Below the pieces are notes generated by a model, which had not been told where the DNA came from, ran no database searches, and worked only from the letters and a program-made list of their open reading frames with translations. The translations under genes and the position numbers were made by a program. A DNA stretch of 64,000 nucleotides, from the NCBI RefSeq assembly GCF_003399625.1, contig NZ_NBXA01000021.1:124001-188000 (forward strand). Direction: 5' to 3'. Positions within the stretch are counted from its first letter, which is position 1. Each line of letters starts with the position of its first letter. The DNA comes from Subtercola boreus (GTDB lineage: Bacteria; Actinomycetota; Actinomycetes; Actinomycetales; Microbacteriaceae). Below, piece by piece: positions 1-9,097 of this stretch.

Positions 1-208
1 CGAAGCGCGGTGCCTCGGTGAGGATCGACGGCCGACCGGTGTAGCTCCGGTGGAGCTCCGTGAGCTCGGCGGCGAAGGCCGGGTCGTTCTTGGCTTCGTC
101 GTAGGCGGCGGCGATCTCGTCGAGGGCGGCGATCAGCGACTCGGGCATGAACCTCCCGCCGAACTCGCCGAAGAACGGCCCCTGCTCGTCGCGGAGGTGC
201 GTGGTCAT
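1..208 (-). CDS. trpB: Tryptophan synthase beta subunit, N-terminal part (cut by window edge)
   Basis: The first 69 codons of TrpB are present; the rest lies beyond the window start. TrpB is the PLP enzyme that joins indole and serine to make tryptophan, in complex with TrpA. The translated start contains [12 protein letters not shown], a hallmark of TrpB N-termini. The ATG overlaps the TGA of trpC by 4 nt (ATGA), so translation is probably coupled. This is the last trp gene visible; trpA is expected next, outside the window. The PLP lysine cannot be seen. Confidence 0.95.
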   Translation of the reverse strand, partial: MTTHLRDEQGPFFGEFGGRFMPESLIAALDEIAAAYDEAKNDPAFAAELTELHRSYTGRPSILTEAPRF

Positions 209-978
209 GAGACTCCCAGGAATTCTTCGAGCGTGCGTGCGGGATCGCCGGTGACGAGTGCTTCGCCCACGAGGACCACGTCAGCACCGCTCGCGCGGTA
301 GTGGCTGACATCCGCAGCCGTTTTGACAGCGGATTCAGCCACACGGATGATGCCGGCCGGAATGCGGTCGGCGAGCGTGCCGAACAGGTCGGGGTCGAGT
401 TCGAATGTCGACAGGTTGCGGGCATTCACCCCGATGAGGGATGCGCCCACATCGAGCGCCCGCTCCACCTCGTCGGCGGAGTGCGTCTCGACGAGGGCCG
501 TCATGCCGAGGGATTGGATGAGCTCCTGAAGGTGCTCGAGCTGTCCCTGGTCGAGCGCGGCGACGATCAGCAGCACCAGGTCGGCGCCGGCGGCACGCGC
601 CTCGTAGACCTGGTAGTCGAGGGTGATGAAGTCCTTCCGGAGAACCGGGATCGAGATCGCCTCTCGCACGAGTTCAAGGTCTTCGAGCGTTCCCTTGAAC
701 TTGCGACCCTCCGTGAGCACGCTGACGGTGCTGGCACCCGCCGACTGGTAGGTGGAGGCCAGGGCTGCGGGATCGGTGATGGCGGCGAGGGCACCCCGGG
801 AAGGGCTCGAACGCTTCACTTCGGCGATGATCTTGACACGTTCGGCCGGGGCGAGGAAGGCCAGGGCGTCGAGCGCGGCCGGGGCAGCGTGAGCCCGGCG
901 CTCGACCTCATCGAAGGGGACGAGTTCGAGCCGCGCTGCTGCATCTTCGGCAGCCCCGGCGGTGAGGGAGGAGAGCAC
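205..978 (-). CDS. trpC: Indole-3-glycerol phosphate synthase
   Basis: A 257-aa single-domain (beta/alpha)8 enzyme that closes the indole ring from carboxyphenylamino-deoxyribulose phosphate, the step before tryptophan synthase. The length is normal for the family. Visible motifs are [13 protein letters not shown] near residue 50 (catalytic Lys, phosphate site), VLRKDFI near 110 (catalytic Lys) and the C-terminal phosphate loop [12 protein letters not shown]. The start is GTG. The gene lies 6 nt after the HGxxPAAW gene and overlaps trpB by 4 nt. trpD and trpG are not between trpE and trpC here, so they must be elsewhere. Confidence 0.96.
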   Translation of the reverse strand: MLSSLTAGAAEDAAARLELVPFDEVERRAHAAPAALDALAFLAPAERVKIIAEVKRSSPSRGALAAITDPAALASTYQSAGASTVSVLTEGRKFKGTLEDLELVREAISIPVLRKDFITLDYQVYEARAAGADLVLLIVAALDQGQLEHLQELIQSLGMTALVETHSADEVERALDVGASLIGVNARNLSTFELDPDLFGTLADRIPAGIIRVAESAVKTAADVSHYRASGADVVLVGEALVTGDPARTLEEFLGVS

Positions 979-984
979 GGGAGG

Positions 985-1215
985 TCAGTGCCCCCTGGCA
1001 GCAGATTTGATGCCGCCGACACCGTAACCGGCCCGGGCGAGGCCGTAGCCCACCAGGAGACCCACGATGACGAGCGCTGCCGATGCCCAGACGAGCCACA
1101 CGATGCTGAAGAAGAAGGCGGTCGTGCCGATGGCGAAGGCCACCAGCATGATGACGACTGCAGTCCACGATGCCGTCGAACTGCCGTGGCCCGGTTCTTC
1201 TGACTCGATGCTCAT
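985..1215 (-). CDS. HGxxPAAW-type small membrane protein of the trp operon (DUF6704-like)
   Basis: A 76-aa protein with a short hydrophilic N-terminus carrying HGSSTASW, a variant of the HGxxPAAW motif, followed by two hydrophobic segments (about residues 18-40 and 43-62) and a Gly-rich basic tail. The family sits in actinobacterial trp operons and has no established function. The ATG at 1215 is chosen because a double aaggagc Shine-Dalgarno-like sequence lies just upstream; a longer upstream reading has no such site. It lies between the Trp-associated membrane protein and trpC. A role in tryptophan synthesis or transport is only suggested by position. Confidence 0.8.
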   Translation of the reverse strand: MSIESEEPGHGSSTASWTAVVIMLVAFAIGTTAFFFSIVWLVWASAALVIVGLLVGYGLARAGYGVGGIKSAARGH

Positions 1216-1345
1216 CTTGCTCCTTGCTCCTTGTAATTCGTGTTCGCGGGTCGGCATCCAGTGTATCCGGTGCCGGTCGGTGCGGCTGGTGCCGGGTGGT
1301 GGCTTGACGGACGGGCGCATGTCGCTCGGGTGCCGCCGTTTCAGG

Positions 1346-2074
1346 TCAGTCCGTCGGGTCCTGGCCGCGCGTCAGGCTGTCCCAGCTGTCGACTGCGGCG
1401 GTGCGCGTCGTGTTGACGTCTCTGGCGACCGGCTTCACCGGCTCGGCGGGGCTCTCGACGACCAGGTCGACGGGATTGCCCGACGTCCGCCCGTCGGCGG
1501 CAGCGAACGTCACCGGCTGGTACTTGCGGCCGGAGGCCGGCCAGCGCCGCATCGACACCACGATGAGGATGCCCGTCAGGGCCATCAGCACACCGCTGAC
1601 CACGGCCAGGAAGGGCCACAGCTCCGTTCCGGCAGAGGTGGCGATCTGGCCGATGGAGGAGGTTCCGGCAACGCCCGTGGCCGTCGTGATGGCCGACTGG
1701 CCCGACTGAACCGGATCCACCAGCGCGGAGACCGACGACACGGTGATCGAGGCTCCGAGCACGAACTCCAGCACGCCGAGCACCACACGGATCACCCGGC
1801 CGGCGATGGCGAGGGCGGCCGACAGCGCCAGCCCCGCGAGGGCGAGGGCGGAGAGCGCGGGAGCCGCGACGGCGCCCTGCACGGTGACCGTCACGGTGTC
1901 GCCTGCGCGCCCTTGGGCGTGCAGGCTGAACCACGGCTGCGACCAGGCCAGGAAGACGAGCCCGCTCCAGAGGATGACGGCCAGGATGGTGTACGACTTC
2001 AGCCGGCGGGCCCTGGCTGCCGTGAGTTCTGTCGCGCTCGGCACCGGCTCCGGCGCAGCTGTTCCGCCGGTCAT
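1346..2074 (-). CDS. Trp biosynthesis-associated membrane protein
   Basis: A 242-aa protein with about four predicted membrane segments: residues 27-45 (containing AWSQPWFSL), 70-90, 95-120 and 155-180, then a polar C-terminal tail. It matches the actinobacterial Trp-operon membrane protein family, whose signature is a WxxPW element after the first helix. Its biochemical role is unknown. The ATG overlaps the trpE stop by 4 nt. A 130-nt spacer separates it from the next gene; no clear terminator was seen there. Confidence 0.85.
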   Translation of the reverse strand: MTGGTAAPEPVPSATELTAARARRLKSYTILAVILWSGLVFLAWSQPWFSLHAQGRAGDTVTVTVQGAVAAPALSALALAGLALSAALAIAGRVIRVVLGVLEFVLGASITVSSVSALVDPVQSGQSAITTATGVAGTSSIGQIATSAGTELWPFLAVVSGVLMALTGILIVVSMRRWPASGRKYQPVTFAAADGRTSGNPVDLVVESPAEPVKPVARDVNTTRTAAVDSWDSLTRGQDPTD

Positions 2075-3720
2075 CCGACCCTCGTCATCGCGTTCGCGAT
2101 CGCCACAGCTCGCAGGGGTGCGGCCGCTTTGTTCTGCGACTCGGCGAACTCCGAGTCCGGGTCGGAGTCTGCGACGAGACCGCCGCCGGCCTGTACGCGC
2201 GCGACCCCATCGGAGATGACCGCCGTGCGGATGGCGATGGCGAGGTCGGCGTCTCCGGCGAAGTCGAAGTACCCCACCACTCCCCCGTAGACCCCCCGCT
2301 GGGCGGGCTCGAGGTCGTCGATGATCTGCAGGGCCCGCGGCTTCGGAGCGCCGGAGAGGGTGCCGGCGGGGAACGTCGCCCGGAACACATCGATCGCCGT
2401 GACATCGTCGGCCAACGTGCCCTCGACAGACGACACGATGTGCATGATGTGGCTGAACCGCTCGATGCGCATGAACTCGGTGACCTCGACGGATCCGGCC
2501 TCGCAGACCTTCAGAAGGTCGTTCCGCGCCAGGTCGACGAGCATCAGGTGCTCTGCGCGCTCCTTCGGATCGGCCAGCAGGTCGGTCTCGAGTTCGAGAT
2601 CGGCCTCGACCGTTCGGCCGCGTGGCCGGGAGCCGGCGATCGGGTGGGTGAACGCCGTTCCACCGGCCACCTTCACGAGCGCCTCGGGGCTCGAGCCCAC
2701 GATCGCGTAGGGCTCGCGGGCCGGCGACTCGAGGTTCAGCAGGTAGAGGTACGGGCTCGGGTTCAGGGTGCGGAGCACCCGGTAGACGTCGATCGGTTCG
2801 GCCACGCATTCGAGGTCGAACCGCTGCGCGATCACGACCTGGAACACGTCACCGTCGCGGATGTGCTGCTTGGCGATGTCGATCGATGCCAGGAATTCGT
2901 CGCGCGTGGTTCGGGCATCCGGAGCCGCGGCCAGGCCGAAGTCGGCCTCGGCGAGCCAGGCCTCCGCCGGTTTGGCGAGCCGGCGCTGCATCGAGTCGAG
3001 GCGGGTCTGGGCGTCTCGCCACAGCTCGTCGGCGCTGAGTCTCTCCGCCTCGGCCGCCTGGCGCCGGCGGGAACCGGAACCCGAGCCGGCCGGGGCGAAA
3101 CCGTCGGCGAGCACGGTCGAGACGAGGGTGACCGTGCCGAGGAGGTGATCGACGGCGATCAGGTCGGAGACGAACGAGAGGGCCTGGCTCGGCATGCTGA
3201 AGTCAGCGGGCGGCCGGTTCGGCAGATGCTCGATCTGGCGGATCGTCTCCCAGCCGATGAAGCCGACGAGTCCGCCGGTGAGGGGCGGGTGCCCGGGGAT
3301 GACCGGGGTCTTCCATTCCTCGTAGAGCTCGGCGAGGGCCTCGAGGGGGCCGGCGGGCATGCCCTGGGGGAACGCGCGCGCGGCGCTCAGGCCCGACCCC
3401 ATCCAGACCGCGCGGTCGCCGTCGGCGCTCAGCACGCCGTAGCTCGACACACCGATGAAGGAGAAGCGCGACCAGACACCGCCCTGGGCCGCCGACTCGA
3501 GCAGGAACGTGCCCGGCCGGTTGTCGCTGAGCTTCCGGTAGATGCCCACCGGGGTCTCGCCGTCGGCGAAGAGGGTGCGGATGACCGGCAGCACGCGGTG
3601 CGTCGGGAGCAGTGTGTCGAACTCTGCCCGTGTGGTGGAGGTCGCCGTTGTGGAGGCGGCCGTGGTGGACGTCGGCGTCGTGGACGTCGGCACACTCGAC
3701 ACCGTGGGAGTCTCAGCCAT
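2071..3720 (-). CDS. trpE: Anthranilate synthase component I
   Basis: TrpE converts chorismate and ammonia to anthranilate, the first committed step of tryptophan synthesis. The protein is about 549 aa with the chorismate-binding domain in the C-terminal half: DVFQVVIAQRF, GSSPEALVKV, HPIAGSRPRG, ERAEHLMLVDLARND and the end GGGLVADSDPDSEF. The LLES motif near residue 70 is the tryptophan feedback-inhibition site of the family. A Thr/Ser-rich low-complexity stretch precedes the domain. I place the start at ATG 3720, 9 nt after gaggg; ATGs at 3729 and 3726 are possible, and 3729 would give a 4-nt overlap with hisI. It overlaps the next gene by 4 nt. Confidence 0.96.
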   Translation of the reverse strand: MAETPTVSSVPTSTTPTSTTAASTTATSTTRAEFDTLLPTHRVLPVIRTLFADGETPVGIYRKLSDNRPGTFLLESAAQGGVWSRFSFIGVSSYGVLSADGDRAVWMGSGLSAARAFPQGMPAGPLEALAELYEEWKTPVIPGHPPLTGGLVGFIGWETIRQIEHLPNRPPADFSMPSQALSFVSDLIAVDHLLGTVTLVSTVLADGFAPAGSGSGSRRRQAAEAERLSADELWRDAQTRLDSMQRRLAKPAEAWLAEADFGLAAAPDARTTRDEFLASIDIAKQHIRDGDVFQVVIAQRFDLECVAEPIDVYRVLRTLNPSPYLYLLNLESPAREPYAIVGSSPEALVKVAGGTAFTHPIAGSRPRGRTVEADLELETDLLADPKERAEHLMLVDLARNDLLKVCEAGSVEVTEFMRIERFSHIMHIVSSVEGTLADDVTAIDVFRATFPAGTLSGAPKPRALQIIDDLEPAQRGVYGGVVGYFDFAGDADLAIAIRTAVISDGVARVQAGGGLVADSDPDSEFAESQNKAAAPLRAVAIANAMTRVG

Positions 3721-3725
3721 CACCA

Positions 3726-4136
3726 TCATCCCTCGGTAGCGTGCGGTGCACCCTGCACCGGAGCGAGCGGGTCGCCGTCGAAACACGTGCGGGTGCCGGT
3801 GTGGCACGCGACGCCGATCTGGTCGACCGTCACCAGAATCGTATCCCCATCGCAGTCGAGCGCGGCGCTCCGCACGTACTGGGCGTGGCCGGAGGTGTCG
3901 CCCTTTCGCCAGTACTCCTGGCGGGACCGCGACCAGAAGCTCACGCGGCCGCTGGTGTACGTGCGGCGGAGGGCTTCGGCATCCATGTACCCGAGCATGA
4001 GCACTTCGAGAGTGTCGAACTGCTGGATGACGGCCGGCAGGAGTCCCTGCGCGTCGAACCTCGCTCGGGCGATCACCGCCTCCACGTCGACAGGCAGCTC
4101 CTGGATGCTGTCGTTCCGCTGGGTGTTCTCGCTCAT
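3726..4136 (-). CDS. hisI: Phosphoribosyl-AMP cyclohydrolase
   Basis: A 136-aa monofunctional HisI that opens the adenine ring of PR-AMP, histidine step 3. Conserved elements are [14 protein letters not shown] in the middle and the metal-binding Cys residues in [16 protein letters not shown] near the C-terminus. HisE is a separate gene here, as in other actinobacteria. The ATG overlaps the hisF stop by 4 nt, and its TGA abuts the trpE start region, so the his and trp blocks are likely one transcript. Confidence 0.96.
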   Translation of the reverse strand: MSENTQRNDSIQELPVDVEAVIARARFDAQGLLPAVIQQFDTLEVLMLGYMDAEALRRTYTSGRVSFWSRSRQEYWRKGDTSGHAQYVRSAALDCDGDTILVTVDQIGVACHTGTRTCFDGDPLAPVQGAPHATEG

Positions 4137-4894
4137 CGGACGGTCACTCCGCTCTCGGCCAGCGCCTCTTTGACGTCGCCGATGGTCAGTTCACGGTTGT
4201 GGAACACGGATGCCGCGAGCACCGCATCGGCGCCCGCTCCGACCGCCTCGGGGAAGTCGCCGAGCTTGCCTGCGCCTCCCGAGGCGATGACCGGCACGCT
4301 GCTCATGGACTTCATCAGACGGATCAGCTCGAGGTCGTAGCCGTCTTTCGTGCCGTCGGCGTCGATGGAGTTGACGAGCAGTTCGCCCGCACCGAGTTCG
4401 ATGGCGCGCGCGGCCCAGGCCAGGGCATCCAGTTCGGTCTCGCGGCGGCCGCCGTGTGTCGTGACGACGAAACCCGAGTCTGTTCTGGAGGAGCGTTTGA
4501 CGTCGAGCGAGAGAACGAGCACCTGTGCGCCGAAGCGGTCGGCGATCTCGCCGAGCAGCTCGGGCCGGGCGATCGCGGCGCTGTTCACGCCCACCTTGTC
4601 GGCTCCGCTCGCGAGCAGCCGGGCGACGTCTTCGGCGCTCCGCACTCCCCCGCCGACGGTCAGCGGGATGAAGACCTGCTCGGCGGTCTGGCGCACGATG
4701 TCGTAGGTCGTCTCGCGTTCGTCGACCGTCGCGGTCACGTCGAGAAAGGTGATCTCATCCGCTCCCTGCGCGCTGTAGAGGCGCGCGAGTTCGACGGGAT
4801 CGCCCGCGTCGCGGAGGTTCTCGAAGTTGACACCCTTGACGACCCGGCCGGCGGCAACGTCGAGGCACGGGATGACGCGCACGGCGAGCGTCAT
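4133..4894 (-). CDS. hisF: Imidazole glycerol phosphate synthase cyclase subunit
   Basis: A 253-aa TIM barrel that, with the HisH glutaminase, forms imidazole glycerol phosphate and AICAR. Visible: [17 protein letters not shown] (catalytic Asp after PCL), the second catalytic Asp in [13 protein letters not shown], phosphate loops VGGGVRS and [11 protein letters not shown]. HisH and HisA are not in the window, so the his genes are split. Its ATG lies within the stop of a 20-codon repeat-derived mini-ORF (4891-4953). Confidence 0.97.
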   Translation of the reverse strand: MTLAVRVIPCLDVAAGRVVKGVNFENLRDAGDPVELARLYSAQGADEITFLDVTATVDERETTYDIVRQTAEQVFIPLTVGGGVRSAEDVARLLASGADKVGVNSAAIARPELLGEIADRFGAQVLVLSLDVKRSSRTDSGFVVTTHGGRRETELDALAWAARAIELGAGELLVNSIDADGTKDGYDLELIRLMKSMSSVPVIASGGAGKLGDFPEAVGAGADAVLAASVFHNRELTIGDVKEALAESGVTVR

Positions 4895-4953
4895 GATCGA
4901 GCCTCGCGGCGTGTGAGCGACATGGTCAGAGCCTCGCGGCGTGTGAGCGACAC
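4891..4953 (-). CDS. Possible 20-codon coupling ORF between hisG and hisF
   Basis: An open frame starts with GTG two bases after the hisG stop and ends in a TGA that overlaps the hisF ATG. Its translation is a near-exact repeat, [10 protein letters not shown] followed by [10 protein letters not shown], because the DNA is a 30-bp tandem repeat. No independent Shine-Dalgarno was seen. It may only relay ribosomes from hisG to hisF, or be an accident of the repeat; nothing shows that the peptide has a function. Confidence 0.3.
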   Translation of the reverse strand: MSLTRREALTMSLTRREARS

Positions 4954-4972
4954 GGTCAGAGCCTCGCGGCGT
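4899..4972. repeat. 30-bp tandem repeat, about 2.5 copies, over the hisG 3' end
   Basis: Units begin at 4899, 4929 and 4959, each opening gagcctcgcggcgtgtgagc. The first two copies differ at one base; the third is a partial copy that forms the last codons of hisG. The hisG-hisF spacer therefore looks like a tandem duplication of the hisG terminus. Confidence 0.9.
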
Positions 4973-5795
4973 GGATCGGGCTCACCAGGATGGCGCGGGC
5001 ACCGACCTCCCAGAGGGAGTCCATCACCAGGTTCATCTCCGTTCGCGGAACCATCGCGCGAACAGCGACCCAGTCGGGGTCGGCGAGCGGGGAGATGGTC
5101 GGCGACTCGATGCCGGGGGTGACCGCCGTGGCGGCGTCGAGGTGCACGCGGGGCACGTCGTAGTCCATCAGCACGTACTGGCGAGCGACGAGAACACCCT
5201 GCAGGCGCCGGAGCAGCGTGTCGGCGCCGGGGTTCTCCACCCCGGAGGAGATGAGCACGGCCGTCGACTGCAGGATGACCGGGCCGAAGATCTCGAGCCC
5301 GGCCTTCCGGAGCGTGCTGCCGGTCGAGACGACGTCGGCGACAGCATCCGCGACGCCGAGGCGCACCGCCGATTCGACGGCGCCGTCGAGCTTGACGAGG
5401 GTCGCCGTGACGTTCGTCTTCGCGAGGAAGGCACCGACGAGGCCCGGGTAGCTGGTGGCGACGCGGCGGCCCTGCAGCTGGTCGAGACTGTCGAACTGAC
5501 CGCCGGGTGCGGCGAAGCGGAAGGTCGACTCGCCGAAGTTCAGCTCGGCGACCTCTGCGGCCGGCGATTCGGAGTCGAGCAGCAGGTCGCGACCCGTGAT
5601 GCCGACGTCGAGCGCGCCCGAGCCGACGTAGGTAGCGATGTCCCGCGGGCGGAGGTAGAAGAACTCGACGTTGTTGCGTGGATCCTGGGTGACCAGCTCA
5701 CGGGGGTCGCGGCGGCCGTGGTAGCCGGCCTCTGCGAGCATCTGGGCAGCGGTCTCCGACAGCGAACCCTTGTTGGGTACCGCGATTTTCAGCAT
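4956..5795 (-). CDS. hisG: ATP phosphoribosyltransferase (long form)
   Basis: A 279-aa HisG of the long class, which condenses ATP and PRPP in the first step of histidine synthesis. Domains I and II span about residues 1-205: [12 protein letters not shown] at the start, VGITGRDLL, and [15 protein letters not shown] as the PRPP-binding loop. Residues 206-279 form the regulatory ACT-like domain that binds histidine in this class. It starts 36 nt after hisE. The last codons lie in a 30-bp tandem repeat that extends downstream. Confidence 0.97.
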   Translation of the reverse strand: MLKIAVPNKGSLSETAAQMLAEAGYHGRRDPRELVTQDPRNNVEFFYLRPRDIATYVGSGALDVGITGRDLLLDSESPAAEVAELNFGESTFRFAAPGGQFDSLDQLQGRRVATSYPGLVGAFLAKTNVTATLVKLDGAVESAVRLGVADAVADVVSTGSTLRKAGLEIFGPVILQSTAVLISSGVENPGADTLLRRLQGVLVARQYVLMDYDVPRVHLDAATAVTPGIESPTISPLADPDWVAVRAMVPRTEMNLVMDSLWEVGARAILVSPIHAARL

Positions 5796-5831
5796 GGTGA
5801 TCTTTCGTGGAAAGTGGGGGGTGTGGTGCTC

Positions 5832-6095
5832 TTACAGGTGCTTGTACACGTCGGCGGGGCTGAGGCCCTTCGCCAGCATCATCACCTGCAGATGGTAGAG
5901 CAGCTGTGAGATCTCCTCGGCCGTCTCGTCGAGGCTCTGGAATTCGGCTGCCATCCACACCTCTGCGGCCTCTTCGACGATCTTCTTGCCGATGGCATGC
6001 ACGCCGGCGTCGAGCTCGCGCACGGTGCCGGAGCCCTCGGGGCGGAGCTGCTGCTTCTGCTGCAGCTCCTCGAACAGGGAGTCGAAGGTCTTCAC
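5832..6095 (-). CDS. hisE: Phosphoribosyl-ATP pyrophosphatase
   Basis: An 87-aa all-alpha NTP-PPase that hydrolyses PR-ATP to PR-AMP, histidine step 2. Metal-binding acidic residues lie in [16 protein letters not shown] and [14 protein letters not shown]. The length is typical of stand-alone HisE. The start is GTG with little Shine-Dalgarno match; the upstream spacer is filled with an 18-bp repeat. Next in the operon is hisG. Confidence 0.95.
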   Translation of the reverse strand: MKTFDSLFEELQQKQQLRPEGSGTVRELDAGVHAIGKKIVEEAAEVWMAAEFQSLDETAEEISQLLYHLQVMMLAKGLSPADVYKHL

Positions 6096-6104
6096 GTGTT
6101 CTAG

Positions 6105-6158
6105 GTTACCGGGTGGTTCAGGGTTACCGGGTGCGTCACGGTTGCCGCGTGCGTCAGT
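6105..6158. repeat. 18-bp imperfect tandem repeat between rpe and hisE
   Basis: Three units start at about 6105 (gttaccgggtggttcagg), 6123 (gttaccgggtgcgtcacg) and 6141 (gttgccgcgtgcgtcag). The third covers the rpe stop codon at 6154-6156, so the spacer again looks like a duplication of a gene end. Confidence 0.8.
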
Positions 6159-6810
6159 GCGAGTGCCTCACGGCCAGCTCACGCAACAGCCCGATCTGGG
6201 CCGCCGCGTTCTCGGCACCGAAGACGCTGGAACCGGCGACGAACGTGTCGGCACCGGCCGCCGCGGCGATCTCGATGGTCGTCTCGCTGATACCCCCGTC
6301 GACCTGGAGCCACACGTCGAGGCCGGTCTTCGCCACGGCCTCGCGAGCGGCGGCGAGCTTCGGCATCGTGTCGGCCATGAAGGACTGTCCGCCGAAGCCG
6401 GGCTCGACCGTCATGATGAGCAGCATGTCGAATTCGGCCAGCAACTCGAGGTAGGGCGCGATGCTCGTGCCCGGCTTCACGGCGAGACCGGCTCGGGCGC
6501 CGATCTGCCGGAGACGCCGGGCGGTGGCCACGGCATCCACCGCAGCCTCGGCGTGGAACGTGACCGAGAACACACCGGTCTCGGCATAGACGGGTGCCCA
6601 GTGGTCGGCATCCGTGATCATGAGATGCAGGTCGAGAGGCAGCGGCGAGACCTTCTGCAGGCTCTCGACGACCGGAAGGCCGAGGGTGAGGTTCGGCACG
6701 AAATGGTTGTCCATCACGTCGACGTGGATCATGTCGGCAGTGGAGACGCGGTCGATCTCGGCCTGCAGGTTGGCGAAGTCGGCGGCAAGGATACTGGGGT
6801 CGATTCTCAC
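6154..6810 (-). CDS. rpe: Ribulose-phosphate 3-epimerase
   Basis: About 218 aa, a TIM barrel that interconverts ribulose-5-P and xylulose-5-P in the pentose phosphate pathway. Motifs: [13 protein letters not shown] at the start, [14 protein letters not shown] (catalytic Asp, metal ligands), [17 protein letters not shown] and the second catalytic Asp in VDGGI. GTG 6810 is preferred because gggagg lies 7 nt upstream; GTG 6825 would add five residues. It sits upstream of hisE, feeding pentose metabolism next to the PRPP-consuming histidine pathway. Confidence 0.95.
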   Translation of the reverse strand: MRIDPSILAADFANLQAEIDRVSTADMIHVDVMDNHFVPNLTLGLPVVESLQKVSPLPLDLHLMITDADHWAPVYAETGVFSVTFHAEAAVDAVATARRLRQIGARAGLAVKPGTSIAPYLELLAEFDMLLIMTVEPGFGGQSFMADTMPKLAAAREAVAKTGLDVWLQVDGGISETTIEIAAAAGADTFVAGSSVFGAENAAAQIGLLRELAVRHSH

Positions 6811-6826
6811 GGGCACGCCTCCCACC

Positions 6827-7339
6827 CTAGTTGACCGGCACCGCCCGATCAGGCATCGGGGCGGGGGCTTCGCGGAGTGCTCCGGACGAGCCGCGCAGCC
6901 ACCCCACGTGACCCTGGTCGACGAAGCCGAGCGAGTCCACCCGCCAGGTGCCGCTCTTCATGATAGCCACGAGCGAATCTGCAGCCGGCTCGGGGAACCC
7001 CCACTTGTACGGTGACGACCTCTTCTGCTGCACGAAGTACGAACCCGGCGGGAGGATCCTGAGGCGGAGGGGTGCGTAGGGCGACCCATCGGCGTCGACG
7101 AAGGAGACGACGACGTCGGTGACGGGCGCGCCTGACGTGTTCAGGAGATGGATGCCGACCGTTCCGCGACCGTCGGCGGTGTGTTGGGAGGCCCACGCGG
7201 AGACGGCGACTGCTTGCGCCCGACGGTCCCGCTGCTGCTCGATCCGGGCGACGCGCCAAGCCGCCACACCGGCGAAGACCGCCGCGACGAGCGCGCCGAC
7301 GGAGGTCAGGGCGGCCAGCCACACCGGCACGTCATTCAT
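6827..7339 (-). CDS. Unrecognised membrane-anchored protein
   Basis: About 170 aa from ATG 7339. There is one N-terminal hydrophobic segment (residues 5-25, [20 protein letters not shown]), a short charged stretch rich in Arg and Gln, then a predicted beta-rich domain with [20 protein letters not shown] and later [19 protein letters not shown]. This resembles extracytoplasmic or membrane-proximal beta-sandwich proteins of actinobacteria, but I recognise no named family. It is wedged between rsmB and rpe, which are usually close together, so it may be a lineage-specific insertion. A longer start at 7429 is possible. Confidence 0.7.
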   Translation of the reverse strand: MNDVPVWLAALTSVGALVAAVFAGVAAWRVARIEQQRDRRAQAVAVSAWASQHTADGRGTVGIHLLNTSGAPVTDVVVSFVDADGSPYAPLRLRILPPGSYFVQQKRSSPYKWGFPEPAADSLVAIMKSGTWRVDSLGFVDQGHVGWLRGSSGALREAPAPMPDRAVPVN

Positions 7340-7447
7340 CGTGCCCACCAGGCAGGTACAGCCCATCGGGCCCGCACAGCCCACCGTGAGTTCATGAGCT
7401 TCTGTCGTGTCTTCATGGGACCCGACCATACCGCAGGACCGAACCGG

Positions 7448-9097
7448 TCAGAGCTTTCGGAACAGGGCGATGAACATCGCATCGGTGCCGTGCACGTGCG
7501 GCCAGAGTTGAGCCTGCGTCTCGTCGGAGCCGAGCGCCAGCGGCGTGTCTGCGAACGACTGGAGCGTGGCCTGGGTGCCGAGGGGCTCCAGTGCTCCGCT
7601 GTGGCGCTTCAGGGCATCCGTCGCCTGCCCGCGCGTCTCGGCGACATGCGGCGAGCAGGTGACGTAGGCGAGGATGCCGCCGGGCTTCAGGGCTGCGACG
7701 GCCGAGTCGATGAGCTTCGACTGCAGAACGACGAGTTCGGCGACGTCTTTCGGGGTTTTGCGCCAGCGTGCCTCCGGCCGACGCCGGAGGGCCCCGAGGC
7801 CGGTGCAGGGGGCGTCGACGAGGATGCGGTCGAACTCACCGGGGTTCGATGCGCCGACGATGGTGCCGTCGAGTTCCCAGACGACCGGCGGGTCGGGGAA
7901 GGCCGCAAGGGCGTTCCGCACGAGTTCGGCCCGGGCGGGCACGGGTTCGTTCGCGGTGAGGACCGCGCCGCCCTCCCGCGCCTCTGCCGCCAGCACGGCG
8001 GACTTGCCGCCGGGGCCGGCACAGAGGTCGAGCCACCGTTCGCCTGTCGCGATCGGCCGTGCCCGGGTGAGGGCGAGCGCAGCGAGCTGTGATCCCTCGT
8101 CCTGCACGCGGACGGTGCCTGCCGTGACTTCGGGGATGTCCCGCGGATCGCCCGAGTCGGTGATGAAGCCGAACGGCGAGTAGGGCGCAGGATGCCCGTC
8201 GACGGCGATCTGGTCGCGGTTCGCCAGCCCCGGCAGGGCGACCAGGCCGAGCCGTGCGGGTTCGTTGTCGGCTTCGAGGAGGGCGACAAGGTCGACTTCT
8301 GCCTCGTCGGCGTTTGCACCGTCGGTCAGAAGAGCCCGGCGGAAGGCACGGACGATCCAGGACGGATGCGAGTACAACACCTCGAGGCGACCGTCTTCAC
8401 CCTGGGCGCTCGCCAGCACCCTGTCCTGCCACTGTTCGGGCGTCGAACGGGTGATCGTACGGAGCACGCCGTTGACGAAACCGGTCGAGGACCGGGACGC
8501 CACGACACGGGCGAGTTCCACGGCCTCGTTGACGGCGGCGTGACTCGCGACGCGGAGCGACAGCAGCTGGTGCGCGGCGAGTTCGAGCACATCGACGAGC
8601 GGGCCGTCGATCTCGTCGATCCGGCGGTTGGCCGCAAGCTCGATGACACGGTCGTAGTACCCGCGGAGGCGGAGCGTTCCGTAGGTCAGTTCTGTGGCCA
8701 GACCGGCATCGGCGGTGCTGAGTTTCGCGCGGGCGAGCTTGGTGGGCAGCAGCAGGTTGGCGTAGGCGTCGTCCTCCCGCACCGCCCGGATCACCTCGAA
8801 GGCGATCCGCCGGGCCGGCTGCACGGCGGTGGCGCTCTGCGTGCGTTCGCGGGGGCCTGGAGCGGTGCCGGAGCGGTCGCGCCCGGCCCCGTGGCCGCGG
8901 CCGCGATCGCGGCTGGGTGTGTCGCGGCCGGCGCTGTCGCTGCCAGTACTGTCTCGACCCGAGCTGCCCCGGCCCGGACTGGAACTCCGCCCCTGGTTGG
9001 CGCCCCGGCGGCCGTGCTTCGGCCGGTCGCCCGGGGTCTCGCCCGTACCACCGGTGCCGCCGGTGCCGCCTGTGCCGCCGTCATTCGTGCCGCTCAT
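7448..9097 (-). CDS. rsmB: 16S rRNA (cytosine-C5)-methyltransferase RsmB
   Basis: A 549-aa SAM-dependent methyltransferase predicted to modify C967 of 16S rRNA. After about 110 low-complexity residues (Gly, Arg, Ser, Asp-rich) comes a NusB-like RNA-binding domain (about 115-250), then the Rossmann methyltransferase: LDLCAGPGGKSAVLA is the SAM loop, VDAPCTGLGALRRRPEARWR holds one catalytic Cys and YVTCSPHVAE the other. The E. coli enzyme is about 430 aa, so the N-terminal tail is the main difference. ATG 9097 overlaps the fmt stop by 4 nt. Confidence 0.93.
   Translation of the reverse strand: MSGTNDGGTGGTGGTGGTGETPGDRPKHGRRGANQGRSSSPGRGSSGRDSTGSDSAGRDTPSRDRGRGHGAGRDRSGTAPGPRERTQSATAVQPARRIAFEVIRAVREDDAYANLLLPTKLARAKLSTADAGLATELTYGTLRLRGYYDRVIELAANRRIDEIDGPLVDVLELAAHQLLSLRVASHAAVNEAVELARVVASRSSTGFVNGVLRTITRSTPEQWQDRVLASAQGEDGRLEVLYSHPSWIVRAFRRALLTDGANADEAEVDLVALLEADNEPARLGLVALPGLANRDQIAVDGHPAPYSPFGFITDSGDPRDIPEVTAGTVRVQDEGSQLAALALTRARPIATGERWLDLCAGPGGKSAVLAAEAREGGAVLTANEPVPARAELVRNALAAFPDPPVVWELDGTIVGASNPGEFDRILVDAPCTGLGALRRRPEARWRKTPKDVAELVVLQSKLIDSAVAALKPGGILAYVTCSPHVAETRGQATDALKRHSGALEPLGTQATLQSFADTPLALGSDETQAQLWPHVHGTDAMFIALFRKL

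Noticed and set aside
4899-4972. Possible CRISPR-like array
   Set aside because: The units are contiguous with no spacers, only about 2.5 copies, and no cas genes are nearby. The same holds for the other repeats.
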